Assembly: GCF_014712225.1 (NCBI RefSeq)
Contig: NZ_JACXBW010000003.1
Coordinates: forward strand, 124,001 to 188,000
From: Pseudarthrobacter sulfonivorans
Lineage (GTDB): Bacteria > Actinomycetota > Actinomycetes > Actinomycetales > Micrococcaceae
DNA: 64,000 nucleotides
Reading direction: 5' to 3'
Of the stretch, positions 53,889 to 62,735 are shown one piece after another; the stretch's first letter is position 1; each line of letters begins with the position of its first letter. The notes beneath the pieces are model-generated. The model searched no databases. It was not told where the DNA came from and saw only the letters and a list, made by a program, of their open reading frames with translations. Made by a program: the position numbers and the translations under genes.

Positions 53889-54860
53889 ATGGTCCGGCTT
53901 GGAAAGTTTGAACGGTACCTGATCGAGGAGTTCTTCGATGATTACCGTGCCGGTGCAATGACGCAGCGCACCTTCACCCGGCGGGTCGCCTTCATCACGG
54001 GCAGCATGGCCGCGGCGTCGGCCGCGATGTTGCTGGTGGGGTGCACGCCGGAGGAAGTCCCGCGCAGCACCGACCCTATGCCCACGCCCTCAGCCCCGAC
54101 GGCGGGCACGGGTGCCGCATCTACGGGACCGGTGCTTGGGGCGAAGAGCCCGCTGTCCGTTCCCGAAGGTGCCGCAGGATTGACGACGGCGACAGTCCGG
54201 TTCGCCGCCGGCGGCACCGACATCAGTGGTTACCTCGCCCGGCCGGACTCCGGTGCAGCGGGCCCGGCTGTATTGATCTGCCACGAAAACCGCGGGCTGA
54301 CCCCGCATATCCAGGACGTGGCGCGCCGCTTCGCCAAGGCCGGCTACGCGGCGCTGGCCCTGGACCTACTGAGCAGGGAAGGAGGCACCGCCAGCCTTGA
54401 TTCGGACGCCGTTTCCGGCGCACTGACCAGTGCCGGGACAGCCCGGCACGTTGCCGACTTCGCTGCGGCCTTTGATTACCTGCAGGCCCAGGACTTTGTG
54501 GACTCCGGACGCATCGCCATGAACGGGTACTGTTTCGGCGGCGGGATCACCTGGCAGGCGGCTACGGAGCTGCCCGGCCTGAAAGCCACCGCGGCGTTCT
54601 ACGGGCCGGGCCCGGACCTCAACAAGGTGCCGGCCATCAAAGCTGCCGTATTCGGGGTGTACGCCGAACTCGACAAGCGGATTACCGGCGCGATGCCGGC
54701 CCTCCGCGATGCCCTCGACGCCACCACTGTGACGCATCAGCTCACTGTCTACCCGGGCGTGGACCACGCCTTCCACAATGACACCGGGGAACGCTATGAC
54801 CAGACCCAGGCGACTGCTGCCTGGAATGACATGCTGTCCTGGTTCGGGCAGCACGTGTGA
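53889..54860 (+). CDS. Exported dienelactone hydrolase family protein
   Basis: 323 residues from ATG 53889 (GGAGG seven bases upstream). An N-terminal helix (FERYLIEEFFDDYRAGAMTQ) precedes RRVAFITGSMAAASAAMLLV and GCTPEE, i.e. a Tat-like signal with a lipobox Cys near residue 55. The hydrolase domain has ICHENRGLTPHIQDVARRFA, the nucleophile Cys in NGYCFGG and the final His in GVDHAFHND. The Cys-Asp-His triad is that of dienelactone hydrolases. The natural substrate is unknown; location is likely the outer face of the membrane. Confidence 0.88.
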   Translation: MVRLGKFERYLIEEFFDDYRAGAMTQRTFTRRVAFITGSMAAASAAMLLVGCTPEEVPRSTDPMPTPSAPTAGTGAASTGPVLGAKSPLSVPEGAAGLTTATVRFAAGGTDISGYLARPDSGAAGPAVLICHENRGLTPHIQDVARRFAKAGYAALALDLLSREGGTASLDSDAVSGALTSAGTARHVADFAAAFDYLQAQDFVDSGRIAMNGYCFGGGITWQAATELPGLKATAAFYGPGPDLNKVPAIKAAVFGVYAELDKRITGAMPALRDALDATTVTHQLTVYPGVDHAFHNDTGERYDQTQATAAWNDMLSWFGQHV

Positions 54861-54926
54861 GTGTGCAGCAGCGGCCGACGACGGCGGGCGGCTGGGTGCC
54901 GCGCGCCGCCGTCCAGCCGGCCGGGA

Positions 54927-55736
54927 TCACGCTACGCGGACGAAGGATGCGCCCTGGAGCCAGCTGATGGAGTGGACCTCGGTCTTGAAACCGTCCACGC
55001 CGCCGCTGACAACCTGGCCGTTGCCGGCGAAGACGCCGACGTGGCCGGCGGTGATCACCAGGTCACCCGGGGCGGGCGTGCCAACAACGCTGCCGTACTG
55101 GAAGAACTGGCCCGGGGCCAGGTCTCCAACACTCTTGCCGACGGAACGCAGTGCCTTCTCCACCATGGCGGTGCAGTCCTGCTGTACCCCGAGCTGGGAG
55201 TAGGCGTTGGCCAGGATTGCCGAGCCGGCTGAGCCGGTAGGGGCCTGGGCCGGAGCGGAGGTTGACGCCAGCTTGATGCCGGTGTTGGTGGGCGCGGCCG
55301 GGGCCGCGGCGGCCTTGGCTACGGGAGCCGGAGCCGGGGCCGCGACGGCCTGCCCGGCGCCGGGGATCTGGATCTGGTTGCCCGGGTAGATGATGGACGC
55401 CAGCGACAGGCCATTGGCGGCCAGGACGTCGTTGAGTGCAACGCCGTTAGCCGCGGAGATCTGGCCGAGGGTGTCGCCGGAAACGACGGTGTGGACATTG
55501 GCTGCTGCCGCTGCAGGGGCCGGAGTCACGGCTGCGGCCGGTGCGCTGACCTGGCCCTGTGCATTGGCTGTTCCGGAATCGTCAGGTCCGTGGACGCCGG
55601 CGTGAGCCGGGGCGCTGACGCCGAAAAACAGACCGGATGCGGCAGCGACTACAAGGGCCGGCCGTCCGATCATCAGGGCGCGGGACGTGGTGGTGGTGGC
55701 TGCACGGTGGCGTGCGGCAGTGTACTTCTTGGACAT
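54927..55736 (-). CDS. LysM and NlpC/P60 domain cell-wall hydrolase
   Basis: 269 residues. A long signal peptide (ALVVAAASGLFFGVSA, cut after AHA) is followed by a LysM domain (VHTVVSGDTLGQISAANGV, then SIIYPGNQIQIPG), an Ala/Pro linker and a C-terminal NlpC/P60 domain with catalytic Cys in QQDCTAMVEKALR and His in TAGHVGVFAG. It probably cleaves peptide stems of peptidoglycan, anchored by LysM. The gene has a c-di-AMP riboswitch leader, a pairing known for wall hydrolases in actinobacteria. Confidence 0.92.
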   Translation of the reverse strand: MSKKYTAARHRAATTTTSRALMIGRPALVVAAASGLFFGVSAPAHAGVHGPDDSGTANAQGQVSAPAAAVTPAPAAAAANVHTVVSGDTLGQISAANGVALNDVLAANGLSLASIIYPGNQIQIPGAGQAVAAPAPAPVAKAAAAPAAPTNTGIKLASTSAPAQAPTGSAGSAILANAYSQLGVQQDCTAMVEKALRSVGKSVGDLAPGQFFQYGSVVGTPAPGDLVITAGHVGVFAGNGQVVSGGVDGFKTEVHSISWLQGASFVRVA

Positions 55737-55749
55737 GGTTGATTGCCTC

Positions 55750-55960
55750 TCCCATGCCTGCGGGGTGAGCTGTCGGGTTCGGGTTGGAGAGACCCGGCCG
55801 GGATCGCCGTCGTTAGGGACGGGACGAATGCCGACTTAACCCCAAGGCCTCAATAGGCCGTGGAAACGTGGTTCCCCCGTCCCTGCCAGTTGCATTGCGT
55901 CTGGGGTCCCGGGTCAGTGGCAGGGCTCGGCATACTGACGGGAATGTCCCGGCTTTGAAC
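55750..55960 (-). promoter_or_regulatory. ydaO-type c-di-AMP riboswitch
   Basis: On the minus strand the leader contains GACGGGGGAACCACGTTTCC, then GGGGTTAAGTCGGC after a hairpin, and finishes with CCCGAACCCGACAGCTCACC and CCGCAGGCATGGGAGAGG just before the ATG. These are the conserved blocks of the actinobacterial ydaO (c-di-AMP) class, an OFF switch that lowers wall-hydrolase expression when c-di-AMP is high. Assigned from memory of the consensus. Confidence 0.82.
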
Positions 55961-56264
55961 CAGGGCACCGAACGACCATAGCTGCTGCTTTTCGCCAATG
56001 TCACATTCCGATAACGGAATGTAGGGCCGGAATTCACCTGGCCGAGTTGCTGGATTCTTCGTCCGTAAGGCACGACGATGCAGGTCACCGGCCGGGATCC
56101 GTATATGCCCGGTTGGGTCATCTAACTGATCGTTGTGTCTCAAAATTAAGATGCCGGACGGCCTTCAAGGCACCGATAATGGATAGAGAGTGCCCCTTCC
56201 CGGTGGCTGCGACCGGGTCGCCGGACAGCAGTCGGTGTGGTTCTGCAGGCAAGTGAGGGACGCC

Positions 56265-56684
56265 ATGAGCGATGTTCTGGATCAGCTTTTTACGGCGCTT
56301 AATGCCCACGACCTTGAAGCGGCCGCGGCGCTCTTCCACGAGGACTACCGAAGCGAACAGCCTGCCCATCCCGGGCGGGCCTTCGTCGGACGGGCGCAGA
56401 TGCACGCCAACTGGGAGGCAATGTTCGCCGGGATCCCGAACTTCCGTTCAGAAGTGATGCGCACGGTGGACGACGGAAACACCACCTGGGTCGAATGGAA
56501 GTGGACTGGCACCCGCTCGGACGGCCAGCCGTTTCAGGTGCGGGGGGTGGCGTTGTTCGAAGTGGAAGGCGGACTGATTACTGCCGCCCGGCTGTATCTG
56601 GAAGACGTCGAACGCGACTGGATCGATATTGAACAGGCGGTCCAGTCGTTGTCCGGACGTCGACCCCGCACCGGCGCCGGTTAG
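56265..56684 (+). CDS. SnoaL/NTF2-like protein
   Basis: 139 residues from ATG 56265 (GAGGGA upstream). LFTALNAHDLEAAAALFHED, MHANWEAMFAGIPNFRSEVM and VEWKWTGTRSDGQPF fit the SnoaL-like branch of the NTF2 fold, which forms a cone-shaped ligand pocket. These proteins are either small isomerases/hydrolases or binding proteins; catalytic residues are not clear enough to choose. It stands between two cell-wall protein genes. Confidence 0.8.
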   Translation: MSDVLDQLFTALNAHDLEAAAALFHEDYRSEQPAHPGRAFVGRAQMHANWEAMFAGIPNFRSEVMRTVDDGNTTWVEWKWTGTRSDGQPFQVRGVALFEVEGGLITAARLYLEDVERDWIDIEQAVQSLSGRRPRTGAG

Positions 56685-56721
56685 CCCCGCCGCGGCGTTT
56701 TGCCCGGTAAGCTCACGAACT

Positions 56722-58008
56722 ATGTCCCCGTTTGTGCGAAATTCGCGGCTGCCCGGTCTCACGGCAATACTTGCCCTCGCCGTGGCCGCATCGTTTTCCT
56801 TGCTGCCTGCGCACGCCGCAGACGAGGCTCCTCCCGGTGGGTTTCCTTCCTGGCAGGATGTGGAGAAGGCCAAGCAAAGTGAGGCTGGCACGGCCGCTGA
56901 AGTCACCAGAATCGCGGATCTGCTCGGTGGGCTGCAGGCCCAGGCCGAGGCGCTGGGCAATGCCGCCGTAACCGCTGCTGCCGAGTACGCTGTGGCACAG
57001 TCCGCTCTTCAGGCAGCCAGTTCCAGGGTGGAGGCCCTGGCCGCGCAGGTGGCCCAGGCCCAGGAGGAATCGAGCCGGCACAAGAAGGAGATCGGGGCCC
57101 TCGCCGTGCAGTCCTACAAGACCGGGGGCACAAATATGGGCTTTTTCGCGGCGCTCGATGCCATGCAGACCAACAGCCTCCACGGCTTGGACATCGTCCG
57201 GATCATCAGTGACAAGACGGCGATACTGGTCCACAAATCGGCAGAGTCGGAACGAATCTCGGCGGCGCTGGCCGAGCAGGAGCGTGCCGCGAAGACCGAG
57301 CGCGAACGGCTCGCTGGCGTTGCCGAAGCCAAGCTGGGCTCAGCCCAGGAAGCCCAGCGTGCTATGCCGCGGCAGGTCGCGGAGCAACAGAAGCACAGTG
57401 ATGAACTCACCGCCCAACTCGCCTCACTCAAGGGAACCAGCGCAGCAGTGGAAGGAGAATTCCGGAAAGGCCAGGCTGCCCAGGCTGCCTACGAGCTGTC
57501 CCAGGCCGCCAAGCGGGCGGCAGCGGAGGAGCAGGCACGCCGGCAGGCTGATGCCGCGGCCAAGGCTGCTGCCCAGGCCCCGGCGAACCCGGCACCCCGG
57601 GACCCGGCCGCCGGAGTCCCCGTTCCAGTACCGCCCGCTGAAAGTCCGGCGCCGACTCTGCCGCCCGTCGTCGTACCTTCCGTTCCCGGTGGCGCGGTGA
57701 ATGATCCCGCCGGTGCGAGGAATTACGCCGCCGGGCGGCTTTCCGCCTTCGGCTGGGGCCAGGACCAGTTCCAGTGCCTGGCGCAGCTGTGGACGAAGGA
57801 ATCCAACTGGCTGACCACGGCCACCAACCCGGACTCCGGGGCGTATGGCATCGCGCAGGCCCTGCCGGCCAGCAAATACGCGAGCGCAGGCAGCGACTGG
57901 CTCACCAGCTACCGCACCCAGGTCGAATGGGGGCTTGCCTACATCCTGAACCGCTACGGATCTCCCTGCGGCGCCTGGAACCACTCCGTAATCAAGAACT
58001 GGTACTGA
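56722..58008 (+). CDS. Secreted coiled-coil protein with transglycosylase-like C-terminus
   Basis: 428 residues from ATG 56722. A signal peptide (ILALAVAASFSLLPAHA) is followed by two long helical coiled-coil stretches (about 40-150 and 185-275) resembling those that hold NlpC/P60 wall hydrolases in check. Next come an Ala/Pro linker (PAPRDPAAGVPVPVPPA) and a C-terminal lysozyme-like domain of about 95 residues with FGWGQDQFQCLAQLWTKESN and GAYGIAQALPASKY, the catalytic-Glu region of the transglycosylase/aggregation-promoting-factor type. Likely acts in peptidoglycan remodelling. Confidence 0.82.
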   Translation: MSPFVRNSRLPGLTAILALAVAASFSLLPAHAADEAPPGGFPSWQDVEKAKQSEAGTAAEVTRIADLLGGLQAQAEALGNAAVTAAAEYAVAQSALQAASSRVEALAAQVAQAQEESSRHKKEIGALAVQSYKTGGTNMGFFAALDAMQTNSLHGLDIVRIISDKTAILVHKSAESERISAALAEQERAAKTERERLAGVAEAKLGSAQEAQRAMPRQVAEQQKHSDELTAQLASLKGTSAAVEGEFRKGQAAQAAYELSQAAKRAAAEEQARRQADAAAKAAAQAPANPAPRDPAAGVPVPVPPAESPAPTLPPVVVPSVPGGAVNDPAGARNYAAGRLSAFGWGQDQFQCLAQLWTKESNWLTTATNPDSGAYGIAQALPASKYASAGSDWLTSYRTQVEWGLAYILNRYGSPCGAWNHSVIKNWY

Positions 58009-58111
58009 CAGCCCGCTGTGACGCGTTGATCCGGTTGCCGTCTGTCCACCGTAACCGGCGTCCCGACCGCGGAATGAAGGGACGGGGGGAGGACGGCGAT
58101 AGGCTTTTCCC

Positions 58112-58477
58112 ATGGCTGATTTTGAGCGGTTCCGGATCATGCTGGAGGAAGAGCGGGGCCGGAAACTGGCGCTGCTTCCGGCGCTCCGAGCGGACATCAC
58201 GCTGGCCAATGCGGCCCGCCAGGACTCCAATGTGGATGATGAACATGACCCGGAGGGCGCCACCATTGCCTTCGAATTGTCGCAGGCGTCGGCGCTGCTG
58301 AACCAGAGCAGCGCCGGACTGGCCGAAGTCGAAGCCGCGCTGCGCAGAATTTCGGACGGCACATATGGGGTGTGCGCCGTCTGCGGAGGCCCCATCGCCG
58401 AAGGCCGCCTGGAGGCCAGGCCCTGGACCCCTTACTGCATCGAGCATGCCGCGGCAGGACGCCAAGGCCGGAGGTGA
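58112..58477 (+). CDS. TraR/DksA-type zinc finger protein
   Basis: 121 residues. An N-terminal helical hairpin carries acidic residues at its tip (ANAARQDSNVDDEHDPE), and the C-terminal finger reads CAVCGGPIAEGRLEARPWTP then YC, a C-x2-C...C set. This is the layout of short DksA/TraR proteins that bind RNA polymerase through its secondary channel; actinobacterial members are little studied. It is followed six bases later by the AlkD-like gene. Confidence 0.82.
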   Translation: MADFERFRIMLEEERGRKLALLPALRADITLANAARQDSNVDDEHDPEGATIAFELSQASALLNQSSAGLAEVEAALRRISDGTYGVCAVCGGPIAEGRLEARPWTPYCIEHAAAGRQGRR

Positions 58478-58482
58478 CGCCA

Positions 58483-59010
58483 GTGAATCAAACAGTGCAG
58501 GACGCTGCCGGCTTCATCGATGCCACGCTGCAGAATGAAGGCACCTGGTACCGGGCAGAGGAAGTGGAGTCACGCGTGGGCGGGGCCCTCAGTTCCTATG
58601 GGGCATCTGTGGGAGCCGTGCGGGGCACTGTCCGGGACGCTGGTACGAAGTTCAAGGGCCTTGGCCACGACGACGTGACAGCACTGGCCTCGCAGCTCTG
58701 GGGCCAGCCCGGACCGGGCAGGCGGGCCGTCTATGAGCGTCGGCTCGCCGCCGTCGTGCTGCTGCAGTCCCGCGTTGCCCTGTTGCGCCACTCCGACCTG
58801 ACCAGGCTCGAGGGCTTCATCCGGTCAGCGCACACTGCCGAGTTGATTGACCCCCTGATCGCCGACGTCATGGTTCCCCTGCTCGCGGCGCTGGAAGGCA
58901 CCGACCGGCAACGCGCCAACGTGGTGATCGCGCGCTGGAGCCAGGACCCTGACGAGTGGGTCCGCCGCGCCGCGGCCCTGACCGCTGACATGACAGCCCG
59001 TACAGTCTGA
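58483..59010 (+). CDS. DNA alkylation repair (AlkD-like) protein, short form
   Basis: 175 residues from GTG 58483 (GGAGG eight bases upstream; GTG 58474 is possible). HEAT-like helices include YRAEEVESRVGGALSSYGAS, GLGHDDVTALASQLWGQPGP and RRLAAVVLLQSRVALLRHSD, matching the first two thirds of AlkD-type 3-methyladenine/7-methylguanine glycosylases. Full AlkD is about 220-240 residues; here the chain stops soon after DPDEWVRRAAAL, so the last HEAT repeats are absent. It may be a truncated or divergent member. Confidence 0.65.
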   Translation: MNQTVQDAAGFIDATLQNEGTWYRAEEVESRVGGALSSYGASVGAVRGTVRDAGTKFKGLGHDDVTALASQLWGQPGPGRRAVYERRLAAVVLLQSRVALLRHSDLTRLEGFIRSAHTAELIDPLIADVMVPLLAALEGTDRQRANVVIARWSQDPDEWVRRAAALTADMTARTV

Positions 59011-59037
59011 GATCATCACCAACAAAAGGAGAAGGCC

Positions 59038-59478
59038 ATGACCAACCCGTACAACCTGGAACGCTTTGTTGAAGCGCAGAACAGCGGCGGGACCTACGGG
59101 CAGGCCCTTTCAGAGCTGCAGCTCGGCAACAAGAGCAGCCACTGGATGTGGTTCATCTTTCCGCAGATCGCCGGCCTCGGCAGCAGCCCTGTGTCCGTGA
59201 AATTCGCCATCACCTCCCTGGCGGAAGCCCAGGCCTACCTCAAGCACGACGTTCTGGGGCCACGGCTGCTCGAGTGCAGCACCGCCGTGGCCACCCACAC
59301 CGGCCGTACCGCCGTCGACATCCTGGGCGGCATTGATGCGAAAAAACTGCGCTCCTCCATGACGCTGTTCCTCCGCGCAGCACCTGGCGAGACCGTTTTC
59401 AAGACGGTGCTGGCACAGTTCTTCGACGGCGAACCCGATCCCGCCACCGATGAACTGCTCGCCGCGGCCAGGGACTGA
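59038..59478 (+). CDS. DUF1810 family protein
   Basis: 146 residues. NPYNLERFVEAQNSGGTYGQ, SHWMWFIFPQIAGLGSSPVS and DAKKLRSSMTLFL are the standard DUF1810 blocks. The family is small, helical, cytosolic and of unknown function. AAAGGAG precedes the ATG by a few bases. It is convergent with the broken SDR gene; a GCCGGCGCCGGC palindrome lies between them. Confidence 0.9.
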   Translation: MTNPYNLERFVEAQNSGGTYGQALSELQLGNKSSHWMWFIFPQIAGLGSSPVSVKFAITSLAEAQAYLKHDVLGPRLLECSTAVATHTGRTAVDILGGIDAKKLRSSMTLFLRAAPGETVFKTVLAQFFDGEPDPATDELLAAARD

Positions 59479-59496
59479 GCCGGCGCCGGCCAGCGG

Positions 59497-60390
59497 TCAC
59501 GGCGAAGGCGTGCCGCCGTTGACGTTCAGTGTCTCGCCCACCACATAGCTGGACTCTGCGGAGGCAAGAAACACATATGCCGGGGCGAGTTCGGCGGGCT
59601 GGCCGGCCCGGCCCAGGGGAGTGGACTGGCCGAACTCAGGCAGTTCTTCCTTCGGCTGCCCGCTGCTGACCTGCAGCGGCGTCCAGATGGGACCCGGCGC
59701 CACGGCGTTGACCCGGATGCCCTTGGGGGCGAGCTGCTGGGCGAGTCCCTTGGTGAAGTTGTTGATGCTTGCCTTGGTGGTGGCGTAATCCACCAGTGTG
59801 GGGGACGGGTTGTACGCCTGGATGGACGTGGTGTTGATGATGGTCGAGCCAGGGGGCAGGTGCGGGACGGCGGCCTTCGTCAGCCAGAACATGGCGTACA
59901 CATTGGTCTTCTGCGTGTGGTCGAACTGCTCATCGGTGATGTCCGCGATGTCCTCCTGCGCCACCTGTTTGCCGGCGTTGTTGACCAGGATGTCCAGCCC
60001 GCCCAGGACCGCGACGGCGGTGTCCACCAGGTCGCGGCATGCGGCTGCATCCTTCAGGTCGCCGGGCACTTTGACGGCTTTACGCCCCGCTGCCTCAATC
60101 AGGCCGGCGATCCGCGCGGCGTCCTCTTCCTCCTCGGGCAGGTAGGACAGCACAACGTCCGCTCCTTCGCGGGCAAAGGCGATGGCCGTCGCCGCCCCGA
60201 TTCCGGAGTCGGCTCCGGTCACGATGGCCTTGCGCCCCTCCAGCCGGCCGGTCCCGCGGTAGCTTTGCTCACCCAGGTCGGCTTTCGGTTCAAGCCCTGC
60301 ATCCAGTCCCGGTTCCGGCTGGTGCTGCTCGGGCGGCGAAATCTTCTCTTAGGCTGTCACCGGGTTTCGGAAGGTGTACTGATCCGTCAT
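59497..60390 (-). pseudogene. SDR family oxidoreductase (YghA/GSP39-like) with nonsense codon 14
   Basis: ATG 60390 has AGGAGG six bases upstream and reads MTDQYTFRNPVTA, then TAA at 60351-60349, then continues in the same frame [14 protein letters not shown] through a complete SDR ([33 protein letters not shown], catalytic Ser in TTSIQ and YATTK) to a normal end. Relatives have Tyr at the stop position, so a single TAC-to-TAA change explains it. Without the stop the product would be 297 residues, the usual length. Downstream in-frame starts would lose the cofactor-binding strand. Confidence 0.85.
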
Positions 60391-60520
60391 GGCAATCCTC
60401 CTGTCAGGCGTACTAGCGGTCGGGTGCACTTGCAGCGGGCGGTGGCGGCCCGCACCAAAAAGGTAAGCAAGCTTATGTTCCCACCCTAGACACTCAGCGC
60501 TGTGGCTGCCAACCCCCTGT

Positions 60521-61027
60521 TCAGTCCCTGCGGACCTCCGCCAGCTCCACCTGCCGCAGAAGTCCACCATCAACTATTGCGGTCATGTACGTGCAGACAG
60601 GCTGGCGGCGGCGGTCCGTGGGCGAGCCCGGGTTGAGCAGCCGCAGTCCCCGCGGTGAGGTTGTGTCCCACGGGATGTGGCTGTGGCCAAAAACCAGCAC
60701 ATCGGTATCCGGGAACAGTGCCTCCGCACGTTCATTTCTGCCCTTTGCCGTGCCGGTCTCGTGGACTACGGCAAACCGCACGCCTTCCAGCACCACGTTC
60801 ACTGACTCGGGAAGCCGCCGGCGGAGCTCCGGTCCGTCATTGTTGCCGTAGACCGCCACCAGGCGCCGGCTCCGCCGTTCGAACTCGTCCAGCACTCCTG
60901 CGCTCACCCAGTCGCCGGCGTGGAACACCACGTCCGCGCTTTCGACGGCGGCCCACACCTGGGCGGGCAGTTCCCGGGCGCGCGTGGGGACATGGGTGTC
61001 TGAAACGAGGAGGAGGCGAAGCGGCAT
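60521..61027 (-). CDS. YfcE/MJ0936-type metallophosphoesterase
   Basis: 168 residues from ATG 61027. The calcineurin-like metal ligands are present: VSDTHV near the start, FHAGDW, YGNND, FGHSHIP, and NPGSPTDRR at the end. This is the small phosphodiesterase family represented by E. coli YfcE and M. jannaschii MJ0936, active on model phosphodiesters; the cellular substrate is unknown. It is divergent from the DUF1918 gene. Confidence 0.9.
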   Translation of the reverse strand: MPLRLLLVSDTHVPTRARELPAQVWAAVESADVVFHAGDWVSAGVLDEFERRSRRLVAVYGNNDGPELRRRLPESVNVVLEGVRFAVVHETGTAKGRNERAEALFPDTDVLVFGHSHIPWDTTSPRGLRLLNPGSPTDRRRQPVCTYMTAIVDGGLLRQVELAEVRRD

Positions 61028-61100
61028 ATCTGAATCCTGCCACGCAGCCCCTGTTACTGCCTGCCGCCGAGTCGTACTCTGGGGCTTGGAGGTGATTGCC

Positions 61101-61301
61101 ATGGAGGCAACTCAAGGGGACAGGATTATCGTCCGGGGCAGGACTGTCGGATCATCCGACCGGCACGGGGTGATCGTGGAAGTGCGGGGCGACGCAGGCC
61201 ATCCGCCGTACCTGGTCCGCTTCGACGACGGACACGAAACGGTCATGTATCCCGGCGGTGATTTCGCCGTCGAACGCGGGCACGCAGGCCAGGCCGGCTG
61301 A
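61101..61301 (+). CDS. DUF1918 domain protein
   Basis: 66 residues. MEATQGDRIIVRGRTVGSSD, then HPPYLVRFDDGHETVMYPGG, is the DUF1918 signature, a small beta-barrel resembling ribosomal-protein-type RNA-binding folds and common in actinobacteria. GGAGG lies eight bases upstream of the ATG. Function unknown. Confidence 0.9.
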   Translation: MEATQGDRIIVRGRTVGSSDRHGVIVEVRGDAGHPPYLVRFDDGHETVMYPGGDFAVERGHAGQAG

Positions 61302-61355
61302 CACGTGACGTCGTGCCGCATGCGGGGATGGGCGGACACCTGTCAGACTTGGGGC

Positions 61356-61889
61356 ATGGACCATTTTCAGGCTGCCACGTCCGCTGATGCGAGTTCCCGC
61401 GTTCCCCCGGTCCTGCGTGGTCCGCGGGACCCGGGCGACGCCTGGGTGGAGGGGGACCGCGGCCGGTTTTGGGGCAGGTTCGGTGCGGCCGGCGTGCTGG
61501 CGTACGACCCCTACAAGGGGGTACTTCTCCAGCACCGCGCACTGTGGAGCCACAACGGCGGAACCTGGGGACTGCCCGGCGGCGCCCTTCATCACGGCGA
61601 GGATGCCGTCACGGGCGCCCTCAGGGAAGCCTACGAGGAAGCAGCAGTGCCGGCGGATGGCGTTGATGTGCTTTTCACCTCCGTGTTGGACGTCGGCTAC
61701 TGGACGTACACCACCGTTGCGGTCCTGGTGATTGAACCGTTTGAACCCGTGATCAGTGATCCGGAAAGCCTCGAGCTCCAATGGGTGCCGTTGGGGGAGA
61801 TGGGCAGGAAGGAACTGCACCCCGGCTTCGCGCAAGCCTGGCCGCACCTGCAGCCACGCCTTCTTGACCGGGCCGGGCGGAGTCGGTAG
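61356..61889 (+). CDS. Nudix hydrolase
   Basis: 177 residues from ATG 61356. The Nudix box is present as GGALHHGEDAVTGALREAYE followed by EAAV (G-x5-E-x7-REAxEE). The preceding AAGVLAYDPYKGVLLQHRAL is the usual first strand. Substrate cannot be deduced. It is convergent with the endonuclease/phosphatase gene, separated by six bases. Confidence 0.9.
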   Translation: MDHFQAATSADASSRVPPVLRGPRDPGDAWVEGDRGRFWGRFGAAGVLAYDPYKGVLLQHRALWSHNGGTWGLPGGALHHGEDAVTGALREAYEEAAVPADGVDVLFTSVLDVGYWTYTTVAVLVIEPFEPVISDPESLELQWVPLGEMGRKELHPGFAQAWPHLQPRLLDRAGRSR

Positions 61890-61895
61890 GGACCG

Positions 61896-62573
61896 TCAGT
61901 AATCCTTGCCGTACTCCGCATTGACCAGGATGGGCAGATGGTCCGACTTGCCCCGCGGGAGGGTTTCCACGCTGGCAATATCCAGGCCCAGCGAGGTGGC
62001 GAAGTCGAAATGCCCCTTGAACACCTTGTAGCGGGTGTACGTCCGGCGGTTGCTGAGGGATAAGGCGTAACCCGAGTTCTTCATGTGCGCGTGCAGGTTC
62101 TTGGTGAAGAACGGATAGTTGAAGTCACCCACCATCAGCGTCATCAGGCCGCTGCCCATGCTGAGCAGTTCCGCGTGGGCAGCATGGATCTGCTTTCTCC
62201 GCAGCGAATTGGATGCAGTGAGGGGAGCCGCATGGAACGAACCGATGACCAGCTCGTGCTGGGTCTCGTTGTCCACCACGCGGGTACCGATCAGCCGCTC
62301 ATGGGCCGGTGCCAGGACCCTGTCATGCACTGACTTCTTCAACGCAAAGGATTGCGTGTCCACGGCGGTAAACCGGCCCGTCCGGTAGTAGATGGCCAGT
62401 CCCAGTCGGTTGCCCTTGGTGGTATCGGCGAGGCGTAGCGGACCGAGCGCTTCCGGCAGCTCGGCGGCGTCCACTTCCTGCAGGCACAGCGCGTCGACGG
62501 CGAAATTCCGTGCAAGCGCGAGCAGCTCGCCGCTCGCTTTGTGCTTACGGAGGTTGTAGCTGATGACGCGCAT
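61896..62573 (-). CDS. Endonuclease/exonuclease/phosphatase (EEP) family protein
   Basis: 225 residues from ATG 62573. MRVISYNLRKHKASGEL, LCLQEVD with the metal-binding Glu, GSFHAAPL, VGDFNYPFF and KSDHLPILV with the catalytic Asp-His are the EEP signatures in order. These Mg-dependent phosphodiesterases include exonuclease III and nonspecific DNases. A close paralogue lies at 63629 on the same strand, with the thioesterase-like gene between them, pointing to a duplication. Confidence 0.88.
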   Translation of the reverse strand: MRVISYNLRKHKASGELLALARNFAVDALCLQEVDAAELPEALGPLRLADTTKGNRLGLAIYYRTGRFTAVDTQSFALKKSVHDRVLAPAHERLIGTRVVDNETQHELVIGSFHAAPLTASNSLRRKQIHAAHAELLSMGSGLMTLMVGDFNYPFFTKNLHAHMKNSGYALSLSNRRTYTRYKVFKGHFDFATSLGLDIASVETLPRGKSDHLPILVNAEYGKDY

Positions 62574-62735
62574 GCGTGGAACACCTCGCTTCGAGGTCAC
62601 TGACGGGACCCAATTTCCGAGTCTAGTCCGAAAGGGGGCCGCGGGCGCCGGTACTTTGTTCAGTTCAGCACCCCGGGGCCCGGCACATACTAGAGTTAAT
62701 CATCATTCACCCAGACATGTCAGAAGGGGCCAACG

